Assembly: GCF_040050925.1 (NCBI RefSeq) | Contig: NZ_CP157390.1 | Location: forward strand, 1-64,000 | DNA length: 64,000 nt | Direction: 5' to 3' | DNA from: Leifsonia sp. NPDC080035 | GTDB taxonomy: Bacteria > Actinomycetota > Actinomycetes > Actinomycetales > Microbacteriaceae | In this document: positions 39,716 through 48,839 of the stretch, one piece after another | Layout: each line of letters begins with the position of its first letter | Numbering within the stretch: the stretch's first letter is position 1 | Program-made: the position numbers and the translations under genes | The notes under the pieces: model-generated | Seen by the model: only the letters and a program-made list of their open reading frames with translations | Databases searched by the model: none | What the model was told of the DNA's origin: nothing

Positions 39716-40837
39716 TCAGACGGCGGAGGCGTAGGAGACGAACGCGGCGCGCAGCATCTCCAGCGTGTCCTCCGTCGTGCCGGCGTGGACGCTGACCCGC
39801 ACCGTCGTGGGGCGGACGCTGGCGGTCACGCCGTGGTTGAACAGCGATGCGCTGAGCGCTGTCAGCTGCTCCGGCCGCGGTTCCAGCACGACGATGCCGG
39901 CGCGCTCCGCGGTGTTGCGGGAGGAGCTGACCGGGATGGCGAACTCGTCCGCGAGGTCGATCACCCGCTCCGCGCGGTCGGAGACCGCGTCCGAGATCGC
40001 CGCGACGCCGACCGCGGCCACCTCCTCCAGCGCGGCGGCGAGACGCGCCTGCGCGATCGGGTCCGGGTTCGACACCGTGAACGCCTTCGCGCCGTGGGCG
40101 GGCTCGATCACCTCGTCCCAGGTCTGCGTCGCCGCACCGGTGCCGCTCCAGCCGCTGAAGACCGGCGTCAGGTGGTCGATGGCGCGCTCGCTCAGGGCGA
40201 GGAAGCCGGTCCCCCAGCCCGCGCGCGTCCACTTCTGGCCGCCGGAGACGACGACGTCGGCCACCTCGTACGGGGCGTCGACGACACCGAAGCCCTGGAT
40301 CGCGTCCACGATGAGCAGCCGGTCGCCGATCACCTGACGGATGCCGTCGATGTCGGCCAGGTAGCCGGTGCGCGAGTCGACCAGGCTGACCATCACGGCG
40401 CTGGTGCTGCCGGTGACCTGCTCGCGGATGTGCGCGGGCGTCACCGGTCCGCCGTCGGTGTCCAGCCAGGTCGGGGTGACGACGTGCATCGCCTGCGCGG
40501 CGCGCACGGCGGCGTAGGTCACGCTCGGGAACTCGGCGAGCGAGAGCAGGATCTCGCCGCCGGTCAGGCCGAAGGCGGCGTGCATGAGCCCGGAGGTGGC
40601 GTTCGGCTGGAACGCGATCTGCTCGTCGGGGAAGCCGGTGAGGGCGCTCACGGCGGAACGGACGCGCGCGTCCTCCGCGTGCATCCTCTCCACGGTGCCG
40701 AACCGGGCCTTGCCGAGGATGTCGTACTGGCCCGCGAGCTCCGCGCGCACCGCCCGCGACACCGGACCCACCCGGCCGTAGTCCAGGTACCCCGGCTCCT
40801 CGCCGAACCCGTGCGCGAACTCCTCGACATTCGTCAT
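39716..40837 (-). CDS. Class V aminotransferase-fold PLP enzyme
   Basis: A 373-residue enzyme. The PLP lysine is K202 in VVSGGQKWTRAGWGTGF and D178 (LLIVDAIQGFG) supports the cofactor ring. FQPNATSGLMHAAFGLTGGEIL binds the phosphate. It resembles kynureninase, isopenicillin-N-epimerase and cysteine-desulfurase relatives but lacks the cysteine loop of IscS; the C-terminus (TASVRPTTVRVSVHAGTTEDTLEML) is typical of the epimerase-like group. The substrate is unknown. A GGGAGGTT ribosome site precedes the ATG. Confidence 0.83.
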   Translation of the reverse strand: MTNVEEFAHGFGEEPGYLDYGRVGPVSRAVRAELAGQYDILGKARFGTVERMHAEDARVRSAVSALTGFPDEQIAFQPNATSGLMHAAFGLTGGEILLSLAEFPSVTYAAVRAAQAMHVVTPTWLDTDGGPVTPAHIREQVTGSTSAVMVSLVDSRTGYLADIDGIRQVIGDRLLIVDAIQGFGVVDAPYEVADVVVSGGQKWTRAGWGTGFLALSERAIDHLTPVFSGWSGTGAATQTWDEVIEPAHGAKAFTVSNPDPIAQARLAAALEEVAAVGVAAISDAVSDRAERVIDLADEFAIPVSSSRNTAERAGIVVLEPRPEQLTALSASLFNHGVTASVRPTTVRVSVHAGTTEDTLEMLRAAFVSYASAV

Positions 40838-40875
40838 CCGAACCTCCCGTACCATCCTGCCGCACGCGGGAAGGC

Positions 40876-41670
40876 TCAGGAGCCGAAACGACGCTGGCGC
40901 CTGGAGTAGTCGCGCACGGCGCGCAGGAAGTCGACCTCGCGCAGGTCCGGACCGAGCGCCTCCACGAAGTAGAACTCGCTGTGCGCGCTCTGCCAGAGCA
41001 TGAAGTCGCTCAGGCGCTGCTCCCCCGACGTGCGGATGACGAGGTCGGGATCCGGCTGGCCGCCGGTGTAGAGGTGCTCGCCGATCAGGTCCGGCGTGAG
41101 CAGGTCGGCGAGCGTCTCCAGGCTGCCGCCCTCTGCGTGGTGCGCGGCGACGATGCTGCGCATCGCGTCGGTGATCTCCTTGCGGCCGCCGTAGCCGACC
41201 GCGAGGTTGATGTGCATCCCGGTGTTCGCAGCGGTCCGGTCCTCCGCGCCGGTCAGCGCGGCGACGAGCGGCGCGGGCAGGCCCGCGGTGGAGCCGACGT
41301 GCTTGACGCGCCACTCCCGGTATCGGGAGAGGTCGTCGGCGAGCTCGGCGATGATCTCGATGAGGTCGGAGAGCTCGGTGCTCTCCCGGTTCGTCAGGTT
41401 GTCGGAGGAGAGCAGGTAAAGCGTGACGACCTGGATGCCGAGGTCGTCGCACCACTCGAGGAACTCGCGCATCTTCGCGGCCCCGGCCCGGTGCCCGTGC
41501 GCGACCGTGGTCATGCCTGCCTGGCGCGCCCAGCGCCGGTTGCCGTCGATGATCATCGCGACGTGGCGCGGCAGCGACTCGGTGTCGAGGCCGGTGAGCT
41601 CGCGGCGCAGTCGCTTCTGGTACAGCCCATAGAGCAGCCCGCTTGCCAGGGGCGTCCTCCGTCTGCTCAC
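40876..41670 (-). CDS. uppS: Isoprenyl transferase (cis-prenyl diphosphate synthase)
   Basis: A 264-residue cis-prenyltransferase extending an allylic diphosphate with IPP. H36 and D42 lie in RHVAMIIDGNRRWARQ; LYLLSSDNLTNR and the C-terminal DLVIRTSGEQRLSDFMLWQSAHSEFYF are signatures. The length resembles the shorter actinobacterial enzyme (like the Z-farnesyl diphosphate synthase of mycobacteria) as well as UppS, so product chain length is uncertain. The GTG at 41670 has TAACGT seven bases upstream. It is divergent from the hemolysin III gene. Confidence 0.9.
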   Translation of the reverse strand: MSRRRTPLASGLLYGLYQKRLRRELTGLDTESLPRHVAMIIDGNRRWARQAGMTTVAHGHRAGAAKMREFLEWCDDLGIQVVTLYLLSSDNLTNRESTELSDLIEIIAELADDLSRYREWRVKHVGSTAGLPAPLVAALTGAEDRTAANTGMHINLAVGYGGRKEITDAMRSIVAAHHAEGGSLETLADLLTPDLIGEHLYTGGQPDPDLVIRTSGEQRLSDFMLWQSAHSEFYFVEALGPDLREVDFLRAVRDYSRRQRRFGS

Positions 41671-41677
41671 GTCAGCT

Positions 41678-41683
41678 ACGTTA
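41678..41683 (-). promoter_or_regulatory. Leaderless -10 element of uppS
   Basis: TAACGT on the minus strand, seven bases before the GTG at 41670. Confidence 0.4.
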
Positions 41684-41731
41684 GCGCGGTGCGACGGCGA
41701 CGTCTCACAGCATCCAGACACGCGCCTCCCG

Positions 41732-41737
41732 TACTCT
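41732..41737 (+). promoter_or_regulatory. Leaderless -10 element
   Basis: TACTCT lies exactly six bases before the ATG at 41744. Confidence 0.5.
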
Positions 41738-41743
41738 TGCTCC

Positions 41744-42547
41744 ATGACGCCGCGAATCACGCCAGAGCCCGAGGACGTCGCCGAGTTCCTTTCGGAGCCG
41801 GCCACGAACCTCCCGCCCGCCGACGCGGCCGTGAAGGCCGACGACACCCGGGGGCCCGACCTCCCGAACATCCCGCTGCTGGATGCATCGCCCGCCAATC
41901 CCGCCGAGCTGAAGCCCACCTGGCGCGGCTGGATCCACGCGGGCACCTTCCCGGTGACGATCGCCGCCGGGATCGTGCTGATCTGTCTGGCCCAGGGCGC
42001 GCCCGCGAAGTGGGCGTCCGCGGTGTTCATGCTGACCTCGATGCTGCTCTTCGGCAACTCGGCGCTCTACCACCGCTTCAACTGGAAGCCGCGCACGAAG
42101 GTCGTGCTCAAGCGCATCGACCACGCGAACATCTTCCTGCTCATCGCCGGCACGTACACCCCGCTCGCGGTGCTCGCGCTGCCGCCGTCGAAGGGCATCC
42201 TGCTGCTCGCCATCGTCTGGGCGGGCGCGCTGCTCGGCATCGGCTTCCGGGTGTTCTGGATCACCGCGCCGCGCTGGCTCTACGTGCCGATCTACGTGCT
42301 GCTCGGCTGGGCGGCGATGATGTACATCGTCGACCTGGTGAACGCGAACGTCGCCATGATGGTGCTCGTCCTCGTCGGCGGTGTCTTCTACACCGTGGGC
42401 GCCGTCATCTACGGGCTCAAGCGCCCGAACCCGGTGCCCGGCGTCTTCGGGTTCCACGAGATCTTCCACACGCTGACCGTGCTGGCGTTCCTCTGCCACT
42501 GGACGGCGACGCTCCTGATCGCGCTGCACCCCGCCTACAACGGCTAG
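41744..42547 (+). CDS. Hemolysin III/PAQR family membrane protein
   Basis: A 267-residue protein. After a soluble, acidic N-terminus of about 65 residues there are seven membrane helices. The metal-binding motifs are LFGNSALYHRFNW, KRIDHANIFLLIAGTYTPL, and FGFHEIFHTLTVLAFLCHW, with the conserved histidines and aspartate of PAQR proteins. Despite the name, haemolysis is not its likely role; hydrolase activity on lipids is suspected for the family. The start is leaderless. Confidence 0.88.
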   Translation: MTPRITPEPEDVAEFLSEPATNLPPADAAVKADDTRGPDLPNIPLLDASPANPAELKPTWRGWIHAGTFPVTIAAGIVLICLAQGAPAKWASAVFMLTSMLLFGNSALYHRFNWKPRTKVVLKRIDHANIFLLIAGTYTPLAVLALPPSKGILLLAIVWAGALLGIGFRVFWITAPRWLYVPIYVLLGWAAMMYIVDLVNANVAMMVLVLVGGVFYTVGAVIYGLKRPNPVPGVFGFHEIFHTLTVLAFLCHWTATLLIALHPAYNG

Positions 42548-42590
42548 CCGGCCGCCCGAGTGTGCGGGCGGGCGGCGCTCCTGCCCTCGC

Positions 42591-42642
42591 TTCCGGAGTT
42601 GTTCACGCAACACGCCGAGCAGAGGCGTGAAGGACTTCCGAA
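42591..42642. repeat. Degenerate palindrome, family of the 29.1-kb repeat
   Basis: TTCCGGAGTTGTTCACGC (42591-42608) pairs at 14 of 18 positions with 42625-42642. The left arm is identical to the inner arm of the 29136 palindrome. It lies between convergent genes. Confidence 0.7.
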
Positions 42643-42678
42643 TAGATGGGTGGCAGCCCTCGAGAGAGCGACGGGCGG

Positions 42679-42993
42679 CTAGCGGCGCGGCGCGTCGTCG
42701 TCGTCCGCACCGCTGTCGGTGCGGGCATCGTCGCCGGCCGCGCCGTCGACGGGACCGCCGGCAGCCGCCGCCTGCTCGGCGTCCAGCTTCTCGGCGATCT
42801 CGGCGCGGTAGCGCACCCGGCGGATGCGGCGCACCATGTCGATGACGAGGAGCACCACGACGACCGCCAGCAGGAAGGTGACGACGAAGCCGACGATGCC
42901 GGGCGTCACGTCGTCCGCGTTCGGACCGCCGGTCGGCGTCGGGCTCGGGGTCGCGGCGAGCCACGCGGACCCGCGCAGCAGCAGATCGGCCAT
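42679..42993 (-). CDS. Small single-span membrane protein
   Basis: A 104-residue protein with a Pro/Thr-rich N-terminal segment, one membrane helix (about 32-53, GIVGFVVTFLLAVVVVLLVIDMV) followed by a strongly basic stretch (RRIRRVRYR), and an acidic disordered tail ending DDDDAPRR. Its start overlaps the mca stop at 42993, so it is translated with mca. No function is known. Confidence 0.68.
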   Translation of the reverse strand: MADLLLRGSAWLAATPSPTPTGGPNADDVTPGIVGFVVTFLLAVVVVLLVIDMVRRIRRVRYRAEIAEKLDAEQAAAAGGPVDGAAGDDARTDSGADDDDAPRR

Positions 42994-43877
42994 CAGTCGC
43001 GCCCCTCGATTCCGGCGAACAGGTCGGTCTCAGGCATCTGGGTCTCCACTTTCGAGTCGATGAGCTGGAAGTCTTCGGTGGGCCACGCCGCGCGGAGCAC
43101 GTCGTTCGGCCAGAAGAAGAAGGTGTCGTCGGGCGCCACCTGGCTCGCGTGAGAGCGGAGGGCGGCGTCCCTGGTCTCGAGGTAGCCGCCGACATCGACC
43201 CTGGTCGTCGCGGGCGACGGCGCGTCGTCCGTCCAGGATCGCATCTCCCGCAGCCGTTCGAGCATCGGCGAGGACGGGTCGGCGGCCAGCAGCGCGTCGT
43301 GGACGGCACGGAGACGCTCGCCGCTGAACATCCGGTCGTAGTAGAGCTTGGACACCTGCCAGGGCTCGCCGGCGTCCGGGAACAGCGCCGGGTCGGCGGC
43401 CGCGCGGTAGGCGGCGACTCCGACCTGGTGGGCGCGGATGTGGTCGGGATGCGGATAGCCGCCGTTCTCGTCGTAGGTGACGAGCACGTGCGGCCGGAAC
43501 GCGCGGACGAGGCGGACCAGCGGGGCGAGCGGGAACTCGAGTGGCAGCGCCGCGAAGGAGTCCGGCGGCAGCGTCCCGTCCTCGCGCGCCATGCCGGAGT
43601 CGACGTAGCCGAGCCACCGGTGCTGCACGCCGAGAACGGCCTGCGCGGCCGCCATCTCGCGGCGGCGGAGGCCCGCCATGTCGCGTGCCGCGCGCGCCAG
43701 CGCATCCGCGTCGAGTCCCGGGTTCAGCACGTCGCCGCGCTCGCCGCCGGTGCAGCTGACGATGAGCACCTCGTCGCCGTCGGCCACGTAGCGCGCGGCG
43801 GTGCCCGCACCCTTGCTGGACTCGTCGTCCGGGTGGGCGTGCACGGCCATCAGCCGCCTCGGGGCAGCACGATTCAC
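42993..43877 (-). CDS. mca: Mycothiol S-conjugate amidase
   Basis: A 294-residue zinc amidase of the PIG-L/LmbE fold that splits mycothiol conjugates, releasing mercapturic acids for export. Zinc ligands lie in AVHAHPDDESSKG (H15, D18) and the later GGYPHPDHIRAH. VSCTGGERGDVLNP and DTFFFWPNDVLRAAWPTEDF are Mca signatures; the length favours Mca over MshB. It implies the organism makes mycothiol, an actinobacterial thiol. AGGAG is eight bases before the GTG start. Confidence 0.92.
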   Translation of the reverse strand: MNRAAPRRLMAVHAHPDDESSKGAGTAARYVADGDEVLIVSCTGGERGDVLNPGLDADALARAARDMAGLRRREMAAAQAVLGVQHRWLGYVDSGMAREDGTLPPDSFAALPLEFPLAPLVRLVRAFRPHVLVTYDENGGYPHPDHIRAHQVGVAAYRAAADPALFPDAGEPWQVSKLYYDRMFSGERLRAVHDALLAADPSSPMLERLREMRSWTDDAPSPATTRVDVGGYLETRDAALRSHASQVAPDDTFFFWPNDVLRAAWPTEDFQLIDSKVETQMPETDLFAGIEGRD

Positions 43878-43960
43878 AGCTTCGTCTCCTAGTCTTGTCT
43901 CAGCCTACCGTCGGCCCGGCGGCGGGCCTGAGACAGCACCGAGAGGCGGACCGTAGGCGG

Positions 43961-44362
43961 ATGGCCACCGAGACCACCCTGGAGTCGCGGTACGGCCGCA
44001 CCCCCTCCCGTCGCCGCCGCGACCGCTGGCTGCTCACCGGTGGGGCGGTCGCCATCCTGGCCGTCATGGTCGTGTGGGTGTTCTGGGCGGGATGGGACAA
44101 CAACCAGGCCGACCTCGAGGCGACGGACACGGCGTACACGATCACCGACGCCCACCACGTGGACATCAGCTTCACCATCAACGCCCCGCCCGGCACACCG
44201 GTCACCTGCGCCATCCAGGCGCTCAACGAGGACTTCGCGATCGTCGGCTGGCGCATCGTCAGCTTCCCCGGCGCGGACAAGCGCGTGACCGCGCACACCG
44301 AGACGATCAGGACCACGCAGCAGAGCAATACGGGTTTGATTAACACCTGCTGGCTGACCTAG
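43961..44362 (+). CDS. DUF4307 family membrane protein
   Basis: A 133-residue protein. LESRYGRTPSRRRRDRW is followed by one membrane helix (about 24-44) and an extracytoplasmic domain ending in TNGLI-type residues and NTCWLT, matching DUF4307. These proteins are regularly divergent from mca in actinobacteria. The function is unknown. The ATG at 43961 was preferred to an upstream frame because the conserved domain begins a few residues later. Confidence 0.82.
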   Translation: MATETTLESRYGRTPSRRRRDRWLLTGGAVAILAVMVVWVFWAGWDNNQADLEATDTAYTITDAHHVDISFTINAPPGTPVTCAIQALNEDFAIVGWRIVSFPGADKRVTAHTETIRTTQQSNTGLINTCWLT

Positions 44363-44374
44363 CATTCTGTGGAT

Positions 44375-44398
44375 ACGCCCCGGCCGAGGCCGGGGCGT
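44375..44398. terminator. Hairpin terminator
   Basis: ACGCCCCGGCC (44375-44385) and GGCCGGGGCGT (44388-44398) form a very GC-rich stem 12 bases after the DUF4307 stop, before greA. Confidence 0.7.
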
Positions 44399-44470
44399 CG
44401 ACTTTACCCACCGGTTCGTCACCGGCCATCTGCCGAAGCGGCGCCAGCCGCAGGCGCGAAGGAGTTCATC

Positions 44471-44962
44471 ATGTCCCAGGAGTCCCAGGTCACGTTTCTG
44501 ACCCAGGATGCGTACGACCGTCTCGCGGCGGAACTCGAGGAGCTCAGCGTCAACGGCCGTAACGAGATCGCGAAGCGCATCGAGGCGGCCCGCGAGGAGG
44601 GCGACCTCAAGGAGAACGGCGGGTACCACGCGGCGAAGGACGAGCAGGGCAAGATCGAGGCCCGCATCGTCCAGCTCACCAACCTGCTGCGCAGCGCCAC
44701 CGTCGGCGAGGCGCCGGAGAGCCACGGCGTCGTCGAGCCGGGCACCGTCATCACCGCCACGATTGCCGGCGACGAGAGCGTGTTCCTGATCGGCAACCGC
44801 GAGATCGCCGCGGGCACCGACCTGCCCGTCTACAGCGAGCAGAGCCCGCTCGGCGCGGCCATCCTCGGCCTGAAGGTGGGCGAGAAGACGGAGTACACCG
44901 CTCCCAACGGCCGCCAGATCAAGGTCGAGGTCACCAAGGTCGAGACCTACTCCGGCCAGTAG
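44471..44962 (+). CDS. greA: Transcription elongation factor GreA
   Basis: A 163-residue factor that rescues backtracked RNA polymerase. The N-terminal coiled coil holds EIAKRIEAAREEGDLKENGGYHAAKDEQGKIEARI, including the acidic tip (DLKEN) that acts in the secondary channel. The C-terminal domain has GEAPESHGVVEPGTVIT, SPLGAAILGLKVGE and YTAPNG. A GAAGGAG ribosome site precedes the ATG at 44471. A T-run terminator follows. Confidence 0.96.
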   Translation: MSQESQVTFLTQDAYDRLAAELEELSVNGRNEIAKRIEAAREEGDLKENGGYHAAKDEQGKIEARIVQLTNLLRSATVGEAPESHGVVEPGTVITATIAGDESVFLIGNREIAAGTDLPVYSEQSPLGAAILGLKVGEKTEYTAPNGRQIKVEVTKVETYSGQ

Positions 44963-44982
44963 GCGACAGTCGACCACAGGAG

Positions 44983-45018
44983 AACCGCTCGTCCGGACGC
45001 CGGATCCGAGCGGTTTTT
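44983..45018 (+). terminator. Rho-independent terminator of greA
   Basis: AACCGCTCG (44983-44991) pairs with CGAGCGGTT (45007-45015), with an inner TCCGG/CCGGA stem, followed by a run of T residues. Confidence 0.88.
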
Positions 45019-45037
45019 CCGTGCTCGCGGCCGCTCG

Positions 45038-46303
45038 TCAGTCGTCTTCGAGCACCGGGTCGTACCCCGCGGCGCGCAGCGCCTGGATGACGTGCTGGCG
45101 GTGCTCGGTCCCCCGCGTCTCGACGGAGACGTTCAGCTCCACCTGGCTCAGCTGCATCCCGCGGCCATGCCGGGTGTGCAGCACCTCGACCACGTTCGCG
45201 TTGACTCCGGCCAGGATCTCCGCGATACGGGCGAGCTGGCCGGGACGGTCGGGGAGCATGATCGAGAGCTTGAGATAGCGATCTGCGGCGGCGAGGCCGT
45301 CGCCGATCACGCGCTGCATGAGCAGCGGGTCGATGTTGCCTCCGGAGAGGATGGCGACAAGGGTCCCGTCCTCGGGGGCGGTCACGGCGCCGGACAGGAT
45401 CGCGGCGACCCCCGCAGCCCCCGCGGGCTCCACGACCAGCTTCGCGCGCTCCAGCAGCACCAGCAGCGCGCGGGCGAGATCGTCCTCCGACACGGTGACG
45501 ACCTCGTCCACCGCCTCGCGGATGATCTCGAAGTTCAGCGCGCCCGGCCTGCTCACCGCGATGCCGTCGGCGATGGTCGTGACGAGGGAGATGTCGACGG
45601 GCTCGCCCGCGGCGAGCGAGGGCGGGTAGGCGGCCGCGTTCGCGGCCTGCACGCCGATGACCCGCACCGTGCGGCCCTCGCGGGCGGCGCGCTGCTTGAC
45701 CGCGCTGGCGACGCCGGAGATGAGACCGCCGCCCCCGATCGGGACGACGATCGTGGTGACCTCCGGCGCCTCCTCGAGGATCTCGAGCCCGAGCGTGCCC
45801 TGTCCGGCGACCACGTCGGGATGGTCGAACGGCGGGATGAAGACGGCCCCGGTCTCGGTTGCGAAGTCGGCCGCGGCGCGCAGCGTCTCATCGACGATGC
45901 TGCCGCTCAGCACGACGTCGGCGCCGTAGGCCCGCGTCGCCTGAAACTTGGGGATCGCAACGCCGACCGGCATGAAGATCGTGGCGTGGATGCCGAGCTC
46001 GCGTGCCGCGAAGGCGACGCCCTGCGCGTGGTTGCCCGCCGAGGCGGCGACGACACCGCGGGCGCGCTCCTCCTCGGTCAGCTTCGACAGCCGGTTGTAG
46101 GCGCCGCGGATCTTGTAGGAGCCCGTGCGCTGCAGGTTCTCGCACTTGAGCAGCACAGGAGCGCCGAGCACATCGGTGAGGTACCGGGAGCTCTCCATCG
46201 GCGTCGGTTGCGCCACCCTCGACACGATCGCGCGCGCGGCCTCGATCTCGTCCAGGCTCGGCCCGGCGAAGGGAGTGCGCGTGGGATCAGTCACGGTAGC
46301 CAC
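45038..46303 (-). CDS. ilvA: Threonine ammonia-lyase
   Basis: A 421-residue PLP enzyme that turns threonine into 2-oxobutyrate, first step to isoleucine. The PLP lysine is K64 in RTGSYKIRGAYN. AGNHAQGVAFAA and the glycine loop VPIGGGGLISGVA are conserved. A single ACT domain (about 340-421) begins LKLSIMLPDRPGQL, as in the catabolic-like, one-ACT branch common in actinobacteria. The GTG at 46303 has TAGGCT exactly six bases upstream and was chosen over the GTG at 46309. Confidence 0.92.
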   Translation of the reverse strand: MATVTDPTRTPFAGPSLDEIEAARAIVSRVAQPTPMESSRYLTDVLGAPVLLKCENLQRTGSYKIRGAYNRLSKLTEEERARGVVAASAGNHAQGVAFAARELGIHATIFMPVGVAIPKFQATRAYGADVVLSGSIVDETLRAAADFATETGAVFIPPFDHPDVVAGQGTLGLEILEEAPEVTTIVVPIGGGGLISGVASAVKQRAAREGRTVRVIGVQAANAAAYPPSLAAGEPVDISLVTTIADGIAVSRPGALNFEIIREAVDEVVTVSEDDLARALLVLLERAKLVVEPAGAAGVAAILSGAVTAPEDGTLVAILSGGNIDPLLMQRVIGDGLAAADRYLKLSIMLPDRPGQLARIAEILAGVNANVVEVLHTRHGRGMQLSQVELNVSVETRGTEHRQHVIQALRAAGYDPVLEDD

Positions 46304-46309
46304 TCGCAC

Positions 46310-46315
46310 AGCCTA
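46310..46315 (-). promoter_or_regulatory. Leaderless -10 element of ilvA
   Basis: TAGGCT on the minus strand, exactly six bases before the GTG at 46303. Confidence 0.45.
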
Positions 46316-46359
46316 CTCGCGGCCATATTCCGCGGACTGTATGCGTTCGCGAGCCGGGT

Positions 46360-47610
46360 TCAGTCGGCCCGCGGCCGGCGAGGCGGACGCGGCACCGTCT
46401 CCCAGATCGGTCCTGCCGGTGGCGCCCACTCCTCCGGCGGCTTGGCGCGCCACGCACCCGACGAGACGTAGTGCACCATCACGTTCAGCACGGCCACGAA
46501 CGGCACCGCGAAGAGCGCCCCGGGGATGCCGGCGAGCAGGGATCCCGCCGCCACCGCCAGCACCACGGCGAGCGGGTGCACCTTCACGGCGCTGCCCATG
46601 ATCAGCGGCTGCAGCACGTGACCCTCGATCTGCTGCACCAGCAGGACGACCGCCAGCATGATGACGGCGAACACCCAGCCCTTGAAGACGAGCGCGACGA
46701 ACACCGCGAGCGCTCCGGTGACGACGGCGCCGACGATCGGGATGAACGAGCCGAGGAAGACGAGCACCGCGATCGGCAGCACCAGCGGCAGCCCGAGGAA
46801 GAAGGCGCCGAGGCCGATGCCGAGCGCGTCGATGGACGCGACCAGGATCTGGACCTTCGCGAAGTTGCGCAGCGTCCGCCAGCCCTCCTGGCCGGCGCCG
46901 TCGACGGCCGCGCGCGCCTTCTTGGGGAAGACGCGGACGACCCAGTGCCAGATCCCGCGTCCGTCGATGAGGATGAACAGCACGCTGAAGAGGGTGAGCA
47001 GGGCGCCGGCGAGAACGTGCCCGAGCGTGGAGCCGACCGAGAGGGCGCCCGAGATGTAGACGGCGCTGTCCTCCTGGATCGTCTTCCAGATGGAGGCGAA
47101 CGCGCCGTTGATCTGCCCCTCGGTCAGGCCGAGCGGACCCGTCGTCAGCCAGGCCCGGAACTGGTCGAAGGCCGTCATCGACTGCTCCCGCAGATCCCCG
47201 CTTTCGCGCGCGATCTGCCAGATGACGACGTAGAAGAGGCCCCCGACCACGATCACGAGCGCGAGCAGCGTCGCCACGATGGCCAGCCACCGCGGCCAGC
47301 GGTGCCGGACCAGGAGGTCCTTGAACGGCACCAGGAGCGCACCGAGGAGCACCGCGATCAGCACGGGGACGACGATGAGCCGCAGCTGGACGATCAGGAA
47401 GATCGCGACCGCGATCACCGCGCCGATCACAAGCAGGCGCCACGACCAGGCCCCGGCGAGCCGGACGCCGCGGGGCAGCGATTCGTCGATCGGGCCGGTC
47501 TCCGGCGTCTCCAGGTCGCGGCGCCGGCGCAGGAAGCGCGCTCGGGCCGGTGTCGTTGCGGGCTGTGCCGGCGGGACCGGACCGGCGCCGGTGGAGTCGC
47601 TGTCTGCCAT
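46360..47610 (-). CDS. AI-2E transporter superfamily membrane protein
   Basis: A 416-residue protein with about eight membrane helices. The soluble N-terminus (1-50) is Pro/Ala/Arg-rich. Family features include VPVLIAVLLGALLVPFKDLLVRHRWPRW, LVFLGSFIPIVGAVVTG, and VLLVQQIEGHVLQPLIMGSAVKVHPLAV. Members have been linked to autoinducer-2 release, cation/proton exchange, or other export; the substrate here is unknown. The ATG has TAGACT seven bases upstream. Confidence 0.88.
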   Translation of the reverse strand: MADSDSTGAGPVPPAQPATTPARARFLRRRRDLETPETGPIDESLPRGVRLAGAWSWRLLVIGAVIAVAIFLIVQLRLIVVPVLIAVLLGALLVPFKDLLVRHRWPRWLAIVATLLALVIVVGGLFYVVIWQIARESGDLREQSMTAFDQFRAWLTTGPLGLTEGQINGAFASIWKTIQEDSAVYISGALSVGSTLGHVLAGALLTLFSVLFILIDGRGIWHWVVRVFPKKARAAVDGAGQEGWRTLRNFAKVQILVASIDALGIGLGAFFLGLPLVLPIAVLVFLGSFIPIVGAVVTGALAVFVALVFKGWVFAVIMLAVVLLVQQIEGHVLQPLIMGSAVKVHPLAVVLAVAAGSLLAGIPGALFAVPFVAVLNVMVHYVSSGAWRAKPPEEWAPPAGPIWETVPRPPRRPRAD

Positions 47611-47617
47611 GCCCGCC

Positions 47618-47623
47618 AGTCTA
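47618..47623 (-). promoter_or_regulatory. Leaderless -10 element
   Basis: TAGACT on the minus strand, seven bases before the ATG at 47610. Confidence 0.4.
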
Positions 47624-47784
47624 GGTGCGCTCTGCGAGCATCCTCAGGGCGCTCTCACCGAGCGCACGGCAACTCACAGCGCGCGCCCAGTTCGGCGCAC
47701 GACGCCGCCCCACATTTGGACCAAAACCTGGCTTCGAGCGCGCCCCGAGCGACATTTCGCACACATGTCGCGGGGTGGAGGCGA

Positions 47785-48837
47785 TCAGGACGCGGGAGCG
47801 ACCGTGACAGGGGTGCCCGAGAGCGCGAGGTGCACTCGCTCCCCCGGAACCGGATTCTCGCGCGCGCCGTGCTGCACGGCAAGCTCGGAACCGTCGGACA
47901 AGCGCACGCGGGTGCGGCGCAGCGCGCCGAGGAAGCTCGTGGTCAGCACCTCGGCGGGCAGTCCGTCGGCGGCGAGCAGCAGGTCCTCCGGGCGGAGGTA
48001 GGCGGTCACGGGTCCGTCGGCGACCGACGCGACCGTCGGCACCGTCTGGCCGAGCACTTCCAGCCGGCCCGCCGTGACCACGCCGGGGACGCGGTTCGTG
48101 AGCCCGACGAACTCGGCGACGAACGCCGTCGCCGGCCGGTGGTACAGCTCCTCGGGCGTGCCGATCTGCTCGATCGCCCCCGCCCGCATCACGGCGACGC
48201 GGTCGGCGACCGCGAGCGCCTCCTCCTGGTCGTGCGTCACGAAGAAGGTGGTGATGCCGAGCTCGGTCTGGATGCGGCGGATCTCCTCCCGGAGCTGCAC
48301 CCGCACCTTGGCGTCGAGCGCGGACAGCGGCTCGTCGAGGAGCAGGACGCGCGGCTCGGTGACCAGGGCCCGCGCCAGCGCCACGCGCTGCTGCTGGCCG
48401 CCGGAGAGCTGGTGCGCGTACCGGTCGGCGTGGTGGTCGAGGCCGACCAGCGCGAGCGCCTCGGCGGCACGCCGCCGCCGCTCGGCTGCCGGGACCCGGC
48501 GCATCCGCAGCCCGAACTCCACGTTCTGACCCGAGGTCAGGTGCGGGAACAGCGAGTACGACTGGAACACCATCCCCAGGTCGCGGCGGCTTGTCGGCTC
48601 GTCCGTGACATCCCGGCCGTCGATGAGGATGCGGCCGGAGTCGACGCGCTCGAGACCCGCGAGCGAGCGCAGCGCGGTGGTCTTGCCGCAGCCGCTCGGG
48701 CCGAGCAGGGCGATGAACTCACCGGGCTCGGCCTCCAGCGAGAAGCCGGCGAGGCCGGCGCCCCCGCCGAAGTCGCGGACGAGGCCGTCGAGGGCGACGG
48801 TCGATCCGACCCGGGGTGCGGTTTCCAATGCGGACAT
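47785..48837 (-). CDS. ABC importer ATPase (MalK/PotA type)
   Basis: A 350-residue ATPase. Walker A is GPSGCGKTTALRSL, the signature is LSGGQQQRVALARAL, Walker B is VLLLDEPLSALDAKVR, and VTHDQEEALAVADRVAVM is the switch region. The C-terminal third (about 250-350) is a TOBE-type domain. It resembles the ATPases of spermidine/putrescine, iron and phosphonate importers. It is the last gene of the importer operon, two bases after the permease stop. The substrate cannot be assigned. Confidence 0.9.
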   Translation of the reverse strand: MSALETAPRVGSTVALDGLVRDFGGGAGLAGFSLEAEPGEFIALLGPSGCGKTTALRSLAGLERVDSGRILIDGRDVTDEPTSRRDLGMVFQSYSLFPHLTSGQNVEFGLRMRRVPAAERRRRAAEALALVGLDHHADRYAHQLSGGQQQRVALARALVTEPRVLLLDEPLSALDAKVRVQLREEIRRIQTELGITTFFVTHDQEEALAVADRVAVMRAGAIEQIGTPEELYHRPATAFVAEFVGLTNRVPGVVTAGRLEVLGQTVPTVASVADGPVTAYLRPEDLLLAADGLPAEVLTTSFLGALRRTRVRLSDGSELAVQHGARENPVPGERVHLALSGTPVTVAPAS

Positions 48838-48839
48838 GA